A stretch of DNA of 15,867 nt, from assembly GCA_045105695.1 (NCBI GenBank), contig JBGCDT010000293.1, positions 1-15,867 on the forward strand. The letters are read 5' to 3'. Positions 1-8,800 of the stretch are shown here, in pieces. Made by a program: the position numbers and the translations under genes. Each line of letters begins with the position of its first letter. The stretch's first letter is position 1. The notes beneath the pieces were generated by a model that had not been told where the DNA came from, ran no database searches, and saw nothing but the letters and a program-made list of their open reading frames with translations. Source of the stretch: CALGLS01 sp045105695. GTDB lineage: Bacteria; Bacteroidota; Bacteroidia; Chitinophagales; Saprospiraceae.

Positions 1-2
1 TT

Positions 3-1040
3 CACATTCTTCCAATTTTCAGAATGAAAGACGGCGGCTACAGTAAGCTCAAAAATAACTTTTCGACACTCAATAAATGTTTCGATGCCATAAAGGAAGG
101 AAAGACTATTTTGATAATGGCCGAAGGAGGTTGCAAGCAAGAGAAACGTTTGAGGCCGCTGCGTAAGGGAACTGCCCGATTGGCTTTTGGAGCTTTGGAT
201 TTACACCCTGACTTGGATATTCAGATTGTCCCCGTTGGAGTGAATTATACGTACCCTGATGAATTCCGATCTGAGATTATGTTGGATTTTGGACATCCAA
301 TAGCCGTGCAACATTATGTTCCTCAATATCAGGTCCATCCACAAGAAGCCATCAAATCAATTACAAAAGAACTGGACAAACGCTTACGTAAAAGAATTGT
401 TATAATCAACGAAGAAAAGGATGAAGGTTTTGTAGAAGCATTGTTACAACAATATCGAAATGAGCACCCCTCTAGAATTCTTCCGATGGTAGATCGCAAA
501 GACGATCAGCGTCTTGCTACTGAGATTGCGATTGCCAACAGCGTAAATGTCTTGCCCGAATCTCGTAAAGAAATCATTCGAAGCCAGTTAGCAAATTACG
601 AATCACAACTCCAAGCGAAGAAGGTCAATGACTGGGGAGTCGTTAATGCTAAGTTTCCTTTTTGGCCAGGTGTTCTTATTCTCATCCTTGGCCTACTACC
701 TTTTATACTCGGTTATTTTGGAAATTACATTCCTGTGAAATATGCTGAATATTTTAAAAAGCAAAAAGTAAAAGAGGTTGAAGATGCCATGTCCGTTGGG
801 ATCAGTGTAGGGATTGTTGCTATGTTGATTTACTATTTATTGCTCTTCATCATATGCCTTTCCATCGGAGCAACTAAATGGATATGGTTTGTGATATTAT
901 TACCTATTTGGGGATATTTCTCACTGGTTTACAAGGAGTTCTACCAAAAATGGATTTCTGCTTATCGTTTTAACAGTTTAGCTCAAACCGCTCAACTAGA
1001 GCTGGCCGGCATGCGCCAACGGATAAAAGATAATTTCTAA
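3..1040 (+). CDS. Membrane PlsC-like acyltransferase, 5' end outside window
   Basis: This is the C-terminal part of a lysophospholipid/glycerol-phosphate type acyltransferase that would transfer a fatty acyl chain to a lipid substrate at the inner membrane. The first ATG inside the window (position 24) is not the true start: the frame is open to the left edge, and the codons before that ATG read ILPIFR, matching IPIFRF of the next gene, so the N-terminus with the catalytic His block is missing. Visible from the ATG at 24 are the AEG block (residues 33-35), the basic KRLRPLRKGTARL stretch (41-53) and VGVNYT (71-76). Three hydrophobic segments near the C-terminus (about 212-233, 257-282, 285-303) are probable membrane helices. 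The next gene begins at the base after the stop codon, so the two are almost certainly co-transcribed. The family call is firm; the substrate is unknown. Confidence 0.85.
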   Translation, partial: HILPIFRMKDGGYSKLKNNFSTLNKCFDAIKEGKTILIMAEGGCKQEKRLRPLRKGTARLAFGALDLHPDLDIQIVPVGVNYTYPDEFRSEIMLDFGHPIAVQHYVPQYQVHPQEAIKSITKELDKRLRKRIVIINEEKDEGFVEALLQQYRNEHPSRILPMVDRKDDQRLATEIAIANSVNVLPESRKEIIRSQLANYESQLQAKKVNDWGVVNAKFPFWPGVLILILGLLPFILGYFGNYIPVKYAEYFKKQKVKEVEDAMSVGISVGIVAMLIYYLLLFIICLSIGATKWIWFVILLPIWGYFSLVYKEFYQKWISAYRFNSLAQTAQLELAGMRQRIKDNF

Positions 1041-2315
1041 ATGATTTATCAACTTCTAAAAATATACACCCGACTGGTCTTCCGTTTATACTTCAGGAAA
1101 CTCTATTTTCATGGTGCAGAAAAAATACCGACTGATAGATCGGTACTATTTGCAGTGAATCATCCGACCGCTTTTCTGGATCCTATTTTTGTGGCTGCTC
1201 ATATAAAGCCGAGTACCTACTTCCTACTACGTGGAGATGTCTTCCAGGGGCCTGTTGTAAAATGGTTTTTAAATCAAATCAAGACCATTCCGATTTTCCG
1301 TTTCAGAAATGGCTTTAGTTCTTTACGAAATAATCAGGCAACTTTCGATTATTGCCACGACCTGATGGGCCGGGGAAACAATATCCTCATACTCGCCGAA
1401 GGACAAACCCGCCACGAAAAAAAACTACGCCCCATCCAAAAAGGAACTGCAAGACTATTGTTAGGAGCTTACGAAAAACACCCTGATGGCAAATATTGTA
1501 TTCTACCAATTGGAGTCAACTACACAGCTGCCAATGAACTCCGCAGCGAAATGATGAATGCCGTAGGCAAACCCATTCTATTGGAAGATTACTTAGATGC
1601 TTATAAAGAAAACCCCAGAAAAGCTGTCAAACAAATTACCGACGAAATTACTCGACAGCTACGACAATCCGTAGTCCACGTCAACGAAGACAAGGACGAA
1701 CCTTTCGTCAATCGCCTACTGACTTACAGACGGAACGAGCGAAATAAAACGCTACTCCCCTACCGCTCCGAAAGTCTGCAACCGATCACAGAAGAAGTCG
1801 AAATTGCCAACACCATCAATCAGATGACTCTTGAAGAAAAAGAAAACATTAGTCAGCAGGTAACTGAATATGATGCACTTTTGGAAAAATATCAAATTGA
1901 TGATTTCGCAGTTGCACAGCCTGATTTTGCTTCGCCGCTTAGCTATGTAATACTATTGTTAGGTTTTCCTTTCTGGTTAATTGGTTATGGTTTGTTTTAT
2001 AAAATACCTTTTGGATTGGGTAAAATCGTGGCAGATAGCAAGGTGAAACTTCCAGCTTTTTATGGCTCGGTGGTTTTTGCTGTGGGGCTAGTTTTTTATA
2101 TGTTGATGACTTTAGTTTTTTTAATTACAGCCTTAGTTTCCTGGAGTTTGAAGCCATTGGTGGTTTTAGCTTTGATTTTTATTTTAATTTACTTGGGCGT
2201 GCATTATAAGGATTATTTGGAGTTGGTTCGGAAGAGTTGGAGGTGGGGTTCTTTGGATAAGGATGTTCAATCGGAGTTATTAAAAAGACGAAAAAAAACT
2301 ATTGCTCAAGTTTAA
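1041..2315 (+). CDS. Membrane PlsC-like acyltransferase (paralogue of upstream gene)
   Basis: This 424-residue protein is a probable phospholipid/glycerol-phosphate acyltransferase. The acceptor/catalytic block is NHPTAFLDP (residues 40-48, His41 and Asp47), the AEG substrate-binding block is at 119-121 followed by KKLRPIQKGTARL, and the proline-containing block LPIGVNYT is at 155-162. His and Asp are separated by five residues rather than the four of textbook PlsC. The C-terminus carries three hydrophobic segments (about 299-320, 339-362, 364-387), an extension that ordinary soluble or monotopic PlsC proteins lack. The start ATG directly abuts the upstream stop codon, implying translational coupling with its paralogue; the two align along their length, pointing to tandem duplication. 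A strong terminator follows about 80 bases downstream. A role in membrane-lipid synthesis or remodelling is inferred from the family. Confidence 0.85.
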   Translation: MIYQLLKIYTRLVFRLYFRKLYFHGAEKIPTDRSVLFAVNHPTAFLDPIFVAAHIKPSTYFLLRGDVFQGPVVKWFLNQIKTIPIFRFRNGFSSLRNNQATFDYCHDLMGRGNNILILAEGQTRHEKKLRPIQKGTARLLLGAYEKHPDGKYCILPIGVNYTAANELRSEMMNAVGKPILLEDYLDAYKENPRKAVKQITDEITRQLRQSVVHVNEDKDEPFVNRLLTYRRNERNKTLLPYRSESLQPITEEVEIANTINQMTLEEKENISQQVTEYDALLEKYQIDDFAVAQPDFASPLSYVILLLGFPFWLIGYGLFYKIPFGLGKIVADSKVKLPAFYGSVVFAVGLVFYMLMTLVFLITALVSWSLKPLVVLALIFILIYLGVHYKDYLELVRKSWRWGSLDKDVQSELLKRRKKTIAQV

Positions 2316-2392
2316 ATTAATAAGTCGCCAGCGGCCACGGGCTGGTCGATGCAACTACTTTAGCATTTGTCGAGTACAAGCATCGAAACACA

Positions 2393-2434
2393 AAAACTCG
2401 CGTAGACCTGACGTCTGCGCGAGTTTTCGTTTTA
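2393..2434 (+). terminator. Bidirectional intrinsic terminator
   Basis: Arms 2393-2407 and 2413-2427 pair over 15 positions (14 Watson-Crick, one U.G) around the loop CTGAC, with an A-run before and a T-rich tail after (TTTTCGTTTT). It lies between the acyltransferase pair and the convergent esterase gene, so it can stop transcription from both sides. Confidence 0.88.
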
Positions 2435-2514
2435 GTTCACAAAGAACTGAGAGAGTTTTTAATTTTTCTTTTAATTTTAATTTTAATTGTAACTATTTAG
2501 TACGAACTATTTTT

Positions 2515-2561
2515 GCCACGAAGACACAAAATTGCACTTTGAGCCTTTGTGCCTTTGTGGC
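2515..2561. repeat. Imperfect inverted repeat, possible dispersed intergenic element
   Basis: GCCACGAAGACACAAA (2515-2530) and TTTGTGCCTTTGTGGC (2546-2561) are reverse complements at 14 of 16 positions, separated by 15 bases. One of the two differences is a G.T pair, so a hairpin would hold. The sequence resembles the 'CACGAAGGCACAAAG' type of short intergenic repeat that recurs in Bacteroidota genomes; that resemblance is from memory and its copy number here cannot be seen. It is preceded by an AT-rich tract with repeated TTTTAA units (about 2469-2490). Confidence 0.5.
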
Positions 2562-2608
2562 CTACTTTTCAACTAAGATGCTGAATAGTTACTTTTCATT
2601 TTCATTTG

Positions 2609-5530
2609 CTAAAGCCGTTGCTTCACAAAACGTATCGGATGATGACTTCCATTCGTATCAAACAAGATAGAATAAACGCCAGTCGGCAATTCACTTACAT
2701 CAAGCGTTACGTGATTGTAGCCTTCAATCAAATCAATTCTTTTCACCATTTTTAGCGATCCAAAAGAATCAAACAGTTGAATCTCCTCTACTGCATTTTC
2801 TGTTGCAGTAAGTTGTAAATTCAATTTATCATTCGTAGGATTAGGATATAAATTCGCAATCACTAAGAAGCGACTTTGCGAAAGTTGAATACCGATAGGG
2901 TCAGTGCTTCGTTCTACCGCAGTTAGATTTACAGTTGCTTCATCATCTTCTGATGGATTCGTTCCTGAGTTATTCCCAGGGGTGGAATCCGCATCGTCAC
3001 CAGTTGCGTTCAGTACTTGTGCAAAGTTTTTGATGTCTTCGCCATGTTCTAAAACAAAAAGACGAAGTTCCAAAATAGCTGTTCCTCCTGCGTCTACATC
3101 ACCAACGGTCCACCTTCCATTCCATGGGTTGTAGTCACCGCCAGTTGATGAAACATGGCTGGAGTAAACCGTTCCTGATGGAAGTTTGTTTTCTACATCT
3201 ACGCCCGTCGCATCTCCATCGCCATTGTTTTCTAAAGTCAATGTATAATTGATATAGTCGTAAAGATCATACTCAGCCTCTGCAACGGTCATACTCAATT
3301 CTAGATCAACTCCTGCGCTAGTCGTTCCACCTCCTCCGTTATTGCCGCCGCCAGTGGTTCCACCTCCTGTAGTGGTTCCATTTTCTAAAGTCAATTCTTC
3401 ATTGATTTCACAGATCTCCTGCCAGCTACTGTTGTTGAGTGCCGCGCGTACTCTGTATAACCCTTCGGAAAGTGCTATGATTTCTGTGTCGTCACAATTG
3501 CCATAGCAACTGAATACAATCGACCAGTTTTGATCAAATACCTGAACTTTAGAAACAGGAGCTGTTCCTAAGCCACCAATAGTAATAGTGGTTCCATCCG
3601 CATTCACGGTGATGTTATCACAATCGGTTCCTCCACCCGTATTTCCGCCACCTCCAGTGCTGGTCGTTCCTTCGCAGGTACAGCCATCAGATTGAATAAT
3701 GTCATCAGTTGTAGTACTATTGTTATCGTTACAAGAAGTTCCTGGTGTTGCAGGTAGGTTTGGATCATTGTCGTCGCAATCCTGATCGGCAGGAACGCCG
3801 TCATTATCTGCATCCGTTACTGGTGTTCCGCCTCCGCCACTTACAGATATAGTTTCGTTGGCTTGACAAATTTGCGACCAGCTACTATTATAAAACCTTA
3901 CATAAACGTAGTAAGTCCCCTCTTCCAAATCAATATTTTCTGTTGCTGCACAATTGTTTGCACAACTATATGTCGTAGACCAGTTCGCATCAAAAACCTG
4001 CACCTGAGAAATAGGTGCTTCATCTAATCCTTCCACTTTCACACCTCCAGCAACAGTTGTAATTATAATGTTATCACAATCAATGGGGTTATTATTTCCT
4101 CCTCCGTTGTTACCACCTCCACCTGTGTTTCCACCGCCGTTATCTGCAATTGGATTATCAATTGGAAAATCATAAAAACAGACAATACCAATATCTTTTG
4201 GATTTACAATCCAGTTATCTGCATTATTCGGATGTCCCAAATAAGAAACGCCAGTGACGCCAGCAGCTTCTCCAGAGAGATTTAATTTTATGGTACTTCC
4301 AGAAACAGAACCGCTTGTAATACTTACTGATCCGCCTTCTAATTCAAAGTCTGCCCAAGGATTTCCGATCTGTGTCAACTGATTGGTTCCGCTCATCTGA
4401 ATGGTAATCTGATTATTTGTAACTGTAATGTTAGAAACATCTGGCGAAGTCACGTTAGAACTAGTCCCATTGTACATATCTCTTTTGATCAAACCGTAAA
4501 TACGGTCTCCCAGAACTTTATAACCATTAGAATATGGGAAGTGACAACCATCATAATAAGTGTTGTTGGAAGACATGATGTGCAAGCCGCTTATTTCATC
4601 AGCGAGTTGTCGGTGCGCCTCCAGTACGTAAGGTTGATCTGAAGAACAAGCTTTGTATCTGGTTTGAAAAATATATACTTCTTCAAAATTATAATCAATA
4701 TTCCAGTTGTTGTATAACTCTTCAAAGGCGGCTTTATATTCATCCGTTGACAAACTCCAGCTATCCGCCTCTCCCTGAAACCAAATCATGGCTCTGGCTC
4801 TGTCCCCCACACCCGAAGCATCCAAACGAGATTTTTGTGCGCCGTAGTTACCAGAAGTTGGGCTACTATAGTTTTTCTTAAAGTAGGAAATCTGCTGTGC
4901 ACCTTGTGCATCATTGAAGATGGCAACAGGAACTCCCTGCTCATCCATAATGCGCTTAGCAAGACGACCACCCCACTGACCTGGGAAAGACTGATTGATA
5001 TAAACCCATCCATTCGCATTCGTGTAAGAACGCATGAAAGGATCAAGGTCCGCGAAGTATATAGACGCCGCAGCAACTGCGTTGGATTGACCATTTATGA
5101 CATAAGCATCACCCGCCACAATTTCATCTGCCGAAGCTTCCAGGGTTTCTATTCCATTATCAACTCCGTATAATTCGATCTTATGGTTGGTCATTTCTGC
5201 ATTGATCGGAATATTGAAATCAAAGTAGGCGAGGTTACCTCCAAAACTTAATGTTTGTTCGTAAACATCTTCGAGGTTATCATTTTTGTAGAATTTCACG
5301 CGTACCTGATCATAGCCAGAAATACCATAGATCTTTCCTTTAAGGATTGCATTTCCTTTGTTGTTGTATAAATTTCTAGGATAAAAATGTCTGTTGTCTG
5401 GAAACTCTTCGAGTACAACTCCAAAAGCATCAGGGGCTTCGTTGACTGGCTTTTCAGCGAAAGCAGAAAAGGCAAAAAAACAAAGCAGAGTATACATAAG
5501 TCCTGATCGCAGATAAGTAGAAAATGACAT
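2609..5530 (-). CDS. Secreted multidomain SGNH / sialate O-acetylesterase-like protein with T9SS tail
   Basis: A 973-residue exported protein, probably a carbohydrate esterase removing acetyl groups from glycans. A signal peptide occupies about residues 1-25 (cleavage near AFA/EK). The catalytic region resembles the SASA/CE6 fold: GQSN (147-150, nucleophile Ser149), a glycine-containing NDAQGAQQ block (206-213), WFQGEAD (250-256) and DGCH (327-330), giving Asp327 and His330 as the rest of the triad. Behind a Gly/Asn linker (464-480) come two copies of a Cys4 module (485-555 and 637-707), with a thrombospondin-3-like Asp-rich segment between them (about 573-621), a DUF11-like domain (about 740-870) and a T9SS type A sorting domain (about 887-973, NLYPNPT, ending FVKQRL). 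The last domain implies export through the outer membrane and anchoring or release at the surface. The esterase assignment is family-level; the true glycan substrate is unknown. The start ATG immediately precedes the signal peptide. Confidence 0.88.
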   Translation of the reverse strand: MSFSTYLRSGLMYTLLCFFAFSAFAEKPVNEAPDAFGVVLEEFPDNRHFYPRNLYNNKGNAILKGKIYGISGYDQVRVKFYKNDNLEDVYEQTLSFGGNLAYFDFNIPINAEMTNHKIELYGVDNGIETLEASADEIVAGDAYVINGQSNAVAAASIYFADLDPFMRSYTNANGWVYINQSFPGQWGGRLAKRIMDEQGVPVAIFNDAQGAQQISYFKKNYSSPTSGNYGAQKSRLDASGVGDRARAMIWFQGEADSWSLSTDEYKAAFEELYNNWNIDYNFEEVYIFQTRYKACSSDQPYVLEAHRQLADEISGLHIMSSNNTYYDGCHFPYSNGYKVLGDRIYGLIKRDMYNGTSSNVTSPDVSNITVTNNQITIQMSGTNQLTQIGNPWADFELEGGSVSITSGSVSGSTIKLNLSGEAAGVTGVSYLGHPNNADNWIVNPKDIGIVCFYDFPIDNPIADNGGGNTGGGGNNGGGNNNPIDCDNIIITTVAGGVKVEGLDEAPISQVQVFDANWSTTYSCANNCAATENIDLEEGTYYVYVRFYNSSWSQICQANETISVSGGGGTPVTDADNDGVPADQDCDDNDPNLPATPGTSCNDNNSTTTDDIIQSDGCTCEGTTSTGGGGNTGGGTDCDNITVNADGTTITIGGLGTAPVSKVQVFDQNWSIVFSCYGNCDDTEIIALSEGLYRVRAALNNSSWQEICEINEELTLENGTTTGGGTTGGGNNGGGGTTSAGVDLELSMTVAEAEYDLYDYINYTLTLENNGDGDATGVDVENKLPSGTVYSSHVSSTGGDYNPWNGRWTVGDVDAGGTAILELRLFVLEHGEDIKNFAQVLNATGDDADSTPGNNSGTNPSEDDEATVNLTAVERSTDPIGIQLSQSRFLVIANLYPNPTNDKLNLQLTATENAVEEIQLFDSFGSLKMVKRIDLIEGYNHVTLDVSELPTGVYSILFDTNGSHHPIRFVKQRL

Positions 5531-5600
5531 GGTTAAATACGTTTAGGCAATCGCATAGAAAAGACTTCTATTCAATCACCGGTTTGAAAGATGCTGAATT

Positions 5601-5627
5601 GGAGCTCATTAGGTTTTAATAGGCTCC
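5601..5627 (-). promoter_or_regulatory. Hairpin in the 5' leader of the esterase gene
   Basis: Arms 5601-5611 and 5617-5627 pair at 10 of 11 positions (one of them G.U) around a 5-base loop. The hairpin lies about 70 bases upstream of the esterase ATG, inside the predicted transcript. It has no U-run on the minus strand, so a structured leader or protein-binding site is more likely than a terminator. Confidence 0.4.
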
Positions 5628-5674
5628 TTGCTTAGTTAATAAGTGATTGGGGAAAGGTTGGATTATTGAAGCGC

Positions 5675-5682
5675 TAAAGATA
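5675..5682 (-). promoter_or_regulatory. Candidate -7 element for the esterase gene
   Basis: The minus strand reads TATCTTTA, a 7/8 match to the Bacteroidota TAnnTTTG element, about 145 bases before the start codon. No TTTG element is visible at the expected spacing upstream, so the call is tentative. Confidence 0.3.
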
Positions 5683-5769
5683 CGACTTATTCAGAAAAAG
5701 AACAGTCGTGAAATCCATTTGAGGCAGATATACCTTTTATAGGGTAGAACAAAGTGGTCTTAAGAATGG

Positions 5770-5809
5770 AAAAGTCTTTAGCCCACTCTGTCGTGAACTA
5801 AAGACTTTT
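5770..5809 (-). terminator. Terminator hairpin downstream of the lamin-tail gene
   Basis: AAAAGTCTTTAG (5770-5781) and CTAAAGACTTTT (5798-5809) are perfect 12-base reverse complements with a 16-base loop. The hairpin sits about 30 bases past the stop codon of the minus-strand gene. The T-run after the stem is short (CTTTTCC), so termination efficiency is uncertain. Confidence 0.65.
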
Positions 5810-5839
5810 TACAAAAAACCAGAGATTAGCTTACAACTC

Positions 5840-8800
5840 CTAGTTCTTAACAAACTTCAATGTCTTCATCTTATCCTGATGGATGCAGGTCAGCAAGTAG
5901 CAACCTGGGGTCAAATTCTGAATATTCAACTGATTATTGAAACGATCAGCCGTCTGTACGCTAAGAACCTGGCCTAACATATTGCTTACGATGATCTGTT
6001 CTAGAGCGACATCTGAATAGATGCTAAGTTGTTCTTTAGCAGGATTTGGGTAGACGGTAATATTTAGATTATTATCTACTTCTTTAGTAGAAGAGACGAT
6101 GGTTTCGATGTCAGTATTGTAACGCGGCATGAACATGTAACCCGCATTATAAGGCGCAGTACCTGGATCTATTTGACTACCAATTCCAGTAGCGTTGAAA
6201 TACAATGGAAAATCACCAGAGCCAACAACATCTGTATCGTCATCAATTCGCATAAGGTAAACTTCACCGTTATCTGCTTCTACAAAACAATTACGAGCTT
6301 CACCTACATTCTGGCATCCATCGAAGTGCAAGCCTTTCAGAGAGATTAATTTTGATTCTTCTGCCTCTGTAATTGGCCCAGTAAATATAGTATCCGCTTC
6401 AAAGAGCGCATTGCCCTGAGAAACCAATTCGATCTCATCAGGTATCAATTGTGTCAAGCCATCAAACTGAGTGATATAACCATAGACCTTTATTTTGTCC
6501 CCTTCTATCACCTCATAGTTCGGCTCATTATTAAATTTATAAATTCGAATTCCGTCTTCCTTATTCACTTCATCAATTAGTGTGAATTCGATACCTGTAG
6601 AGTCTTCACCTGGGTAAATATTATAACCATAAACGATTCCTTCCAGCGCGACTACAGCTCCTAGAGAATCTGTTACTCCCTGATTATCTACTGTCGTCAC
6701 TGTTCCTATGGTTGCATCAGGATACAAGTTAGGATTGAAACCATCATTGTCTATAATATCAATAGAAGCAGTTCCAATGGTAGCCAAAGTAGCGTTCTGA
6801 GGGTTTTGCAAACGGATTACAATTCGCTCTGTGAACTCCTGTTCAGTATCGTCATTGACATAAATTTTCAAACGACCAATAGTCGTTACACCAAAATCAT
6901 CAGGGTCAAAATCTATGGTTGTTTCTTCCAATTCAAAATCAATTCCTCCTCCTTCTGCCGTAGAACCTCCTTCGACAACTACGTCAACAAAAGCTTCTAG
7001 TTCAGTTCCTAAATTAGCCATCTTAAACTTTATGGTAAAGGAATCTACTCCTTCGGATACCGAAACAGGAATGTCTTCTCCAAAGAAAATAGAAGGCAAG
7101 GTTGAGCAACTGTCATTAGCAGCTCCTGGTGTCGCGTGGATGTATAAATTCGGATTAGCGCTTGTCGCCACGTTTGTTTGGGTGGTAGAAAAACGCCAGT
7201 TGAATGGATTATTATTATCAGACTCTGGATCACAAAGCATGATAGAAGCCCCTTCTCCATCTGCAATTTCTGGCCAAGGTGCATCATCATCGAATTCTAT
7301 GATGTCAATTAATTCTACACCAGAAGAGAAGGTGATGATCTCTCCGTTGTTATTCAATCCTCCGTTTGTCCATTCGAAAGCATCTACTCCAAAAGCGTCT
7401 TTGAAGGCTTCTGCATCTTTAGTTACCACAAGGTATTCGCCAGGGTCCATTGAAATATTATTAAACTCATATTCTACACCATCAGCAAAATAGTAATTGT
7501 CTAAATCAACAATCTGATTACTTCGGTTATAGAATTCTACAAAATCATAGTTATCATCTCCACCTGGTTGGTGGTACATTATTTCAGTGATGATAATGTC
7601 GTTGTAAGGAGGCGCTACAACAGTGACCGTCCCCGTCATTCCTTGCTGAAAGTTTTCATCACAACGGTATTGGTTGATTCCTTCTTCGGTAAAAGTATGA
7701 CTGAAAGTCCAAGGACCAGCAACTGGTTCTCCACTGAAGAAACTTTCTGGGTTACTATTGAAGACAGATTGAAGACCGTTGATATTGTGAAGACCTTGAT
7801 GAGGTAGTTGCCATTCTACAGTTTCGCCAGCAAAAATAATAACACTATTTGGCGTGAAGCTATTATCGTCGTTCACAGTGATTACGTGATCAGCAGTTGG
7901 GCAAGGAGAATTATCCGAAGCTGGAGAGCAGAAGATTGATTTCACTCCAATTTCGAAACCAGCGTAGGTGGAAGATAATTTCCAATTTTGCGGAAGCAGA
8001 TTATTCGCATTCAAATCGCACAATTCTAAGGAATAGCCATCACCATCAGCGAGCGGATTGTAAGGCCAGGTCACATCATATCTTACTTCATCAATCAAAA
8101 CCCCATTGCCATCTACTAATACAATGTCTTCATCATCAGAGTTAGAGAGTTCTCCTGAATCGTACGCCCAGATTTGCACACCATTTGGAATACCAAATGT
8201 ACTACGCAGTGCATCTGGGTTATTGGTTATCAAAATAAAATCTCCTGGGTCAAGTTCTTCATCAGGAAATTCAAATTGGATACCTTCTGTTATTTCAAAG
8301 CCATCAAGCGGAATAGACTCCTCTCCATTATTATATAACTCTAAATACTCCAAAGAATCCGAACCGCTTCCTCCAGGTGGATTGTAAAAAATCTCTGTAA
8401 ATAACAATTCATTTACGTAAGGGGAACAAACAGAGTTTACTACACCTGGTGTGCATTTTAAGCTTACATTATTAATGGACGCCGTAGTTTCATTTTCAGA
8501 TTTAAACCAGTTGCCAGGCAATGAATTATCGCTATCAACGCCGCAAAGCTCCATAGAGAATCCATTACCAGATGCAGGTTCTGGCCAAGGCTCGTCATTA
8601 TCATAAGTCAATGAATCTATGGTATCTCCGAAAGGATCTTTTATTACGATGCTTTCTCCACCGTTACTAAGATTCTCGGAACCAGACCACTCAAAACCTG
8701 TAACTCCAAAAAAAGCATCTAAAACTTCCGCATCGTTAGTCAGGACGATATATCCTCCACCAGCTAAGTTGATATTTGGAAAATCATATTCAATACCATC

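Larger units (their letters stand above)
5531..5839. other. Intergenic region: leader of the esterase gene and terminator of the lamin-tail gene
   Basis: No credible gene is present. On the minus strand it carries, in order of transcription, the hairpin ending the lamin-tail gene, a promoter-like TATCTTTA, and a roughly 140-base leader of the esterase gene containing a stable hairpin. These parts are listed separately. Confidence 0.6.

Noticed and set aside
2302..2670. Plus-strand 122-codon open frame after the acyltransferases
   Set aside because: It overlaps the preceding gene's end, runs through a terminator and an inverted repeat, and enters the esterase gene antisense; its translation is Ser/Phe/Asn-rich low complexity.
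6915..7493. Plus-strand 192-codon open frame
   Set aside because: It is antisense to the lamin-tail gene, whose domains are unmistakable; its Ser/Pro-rich translation is the typical mirror of Asp/Glu/Gly-rich coding sequence.
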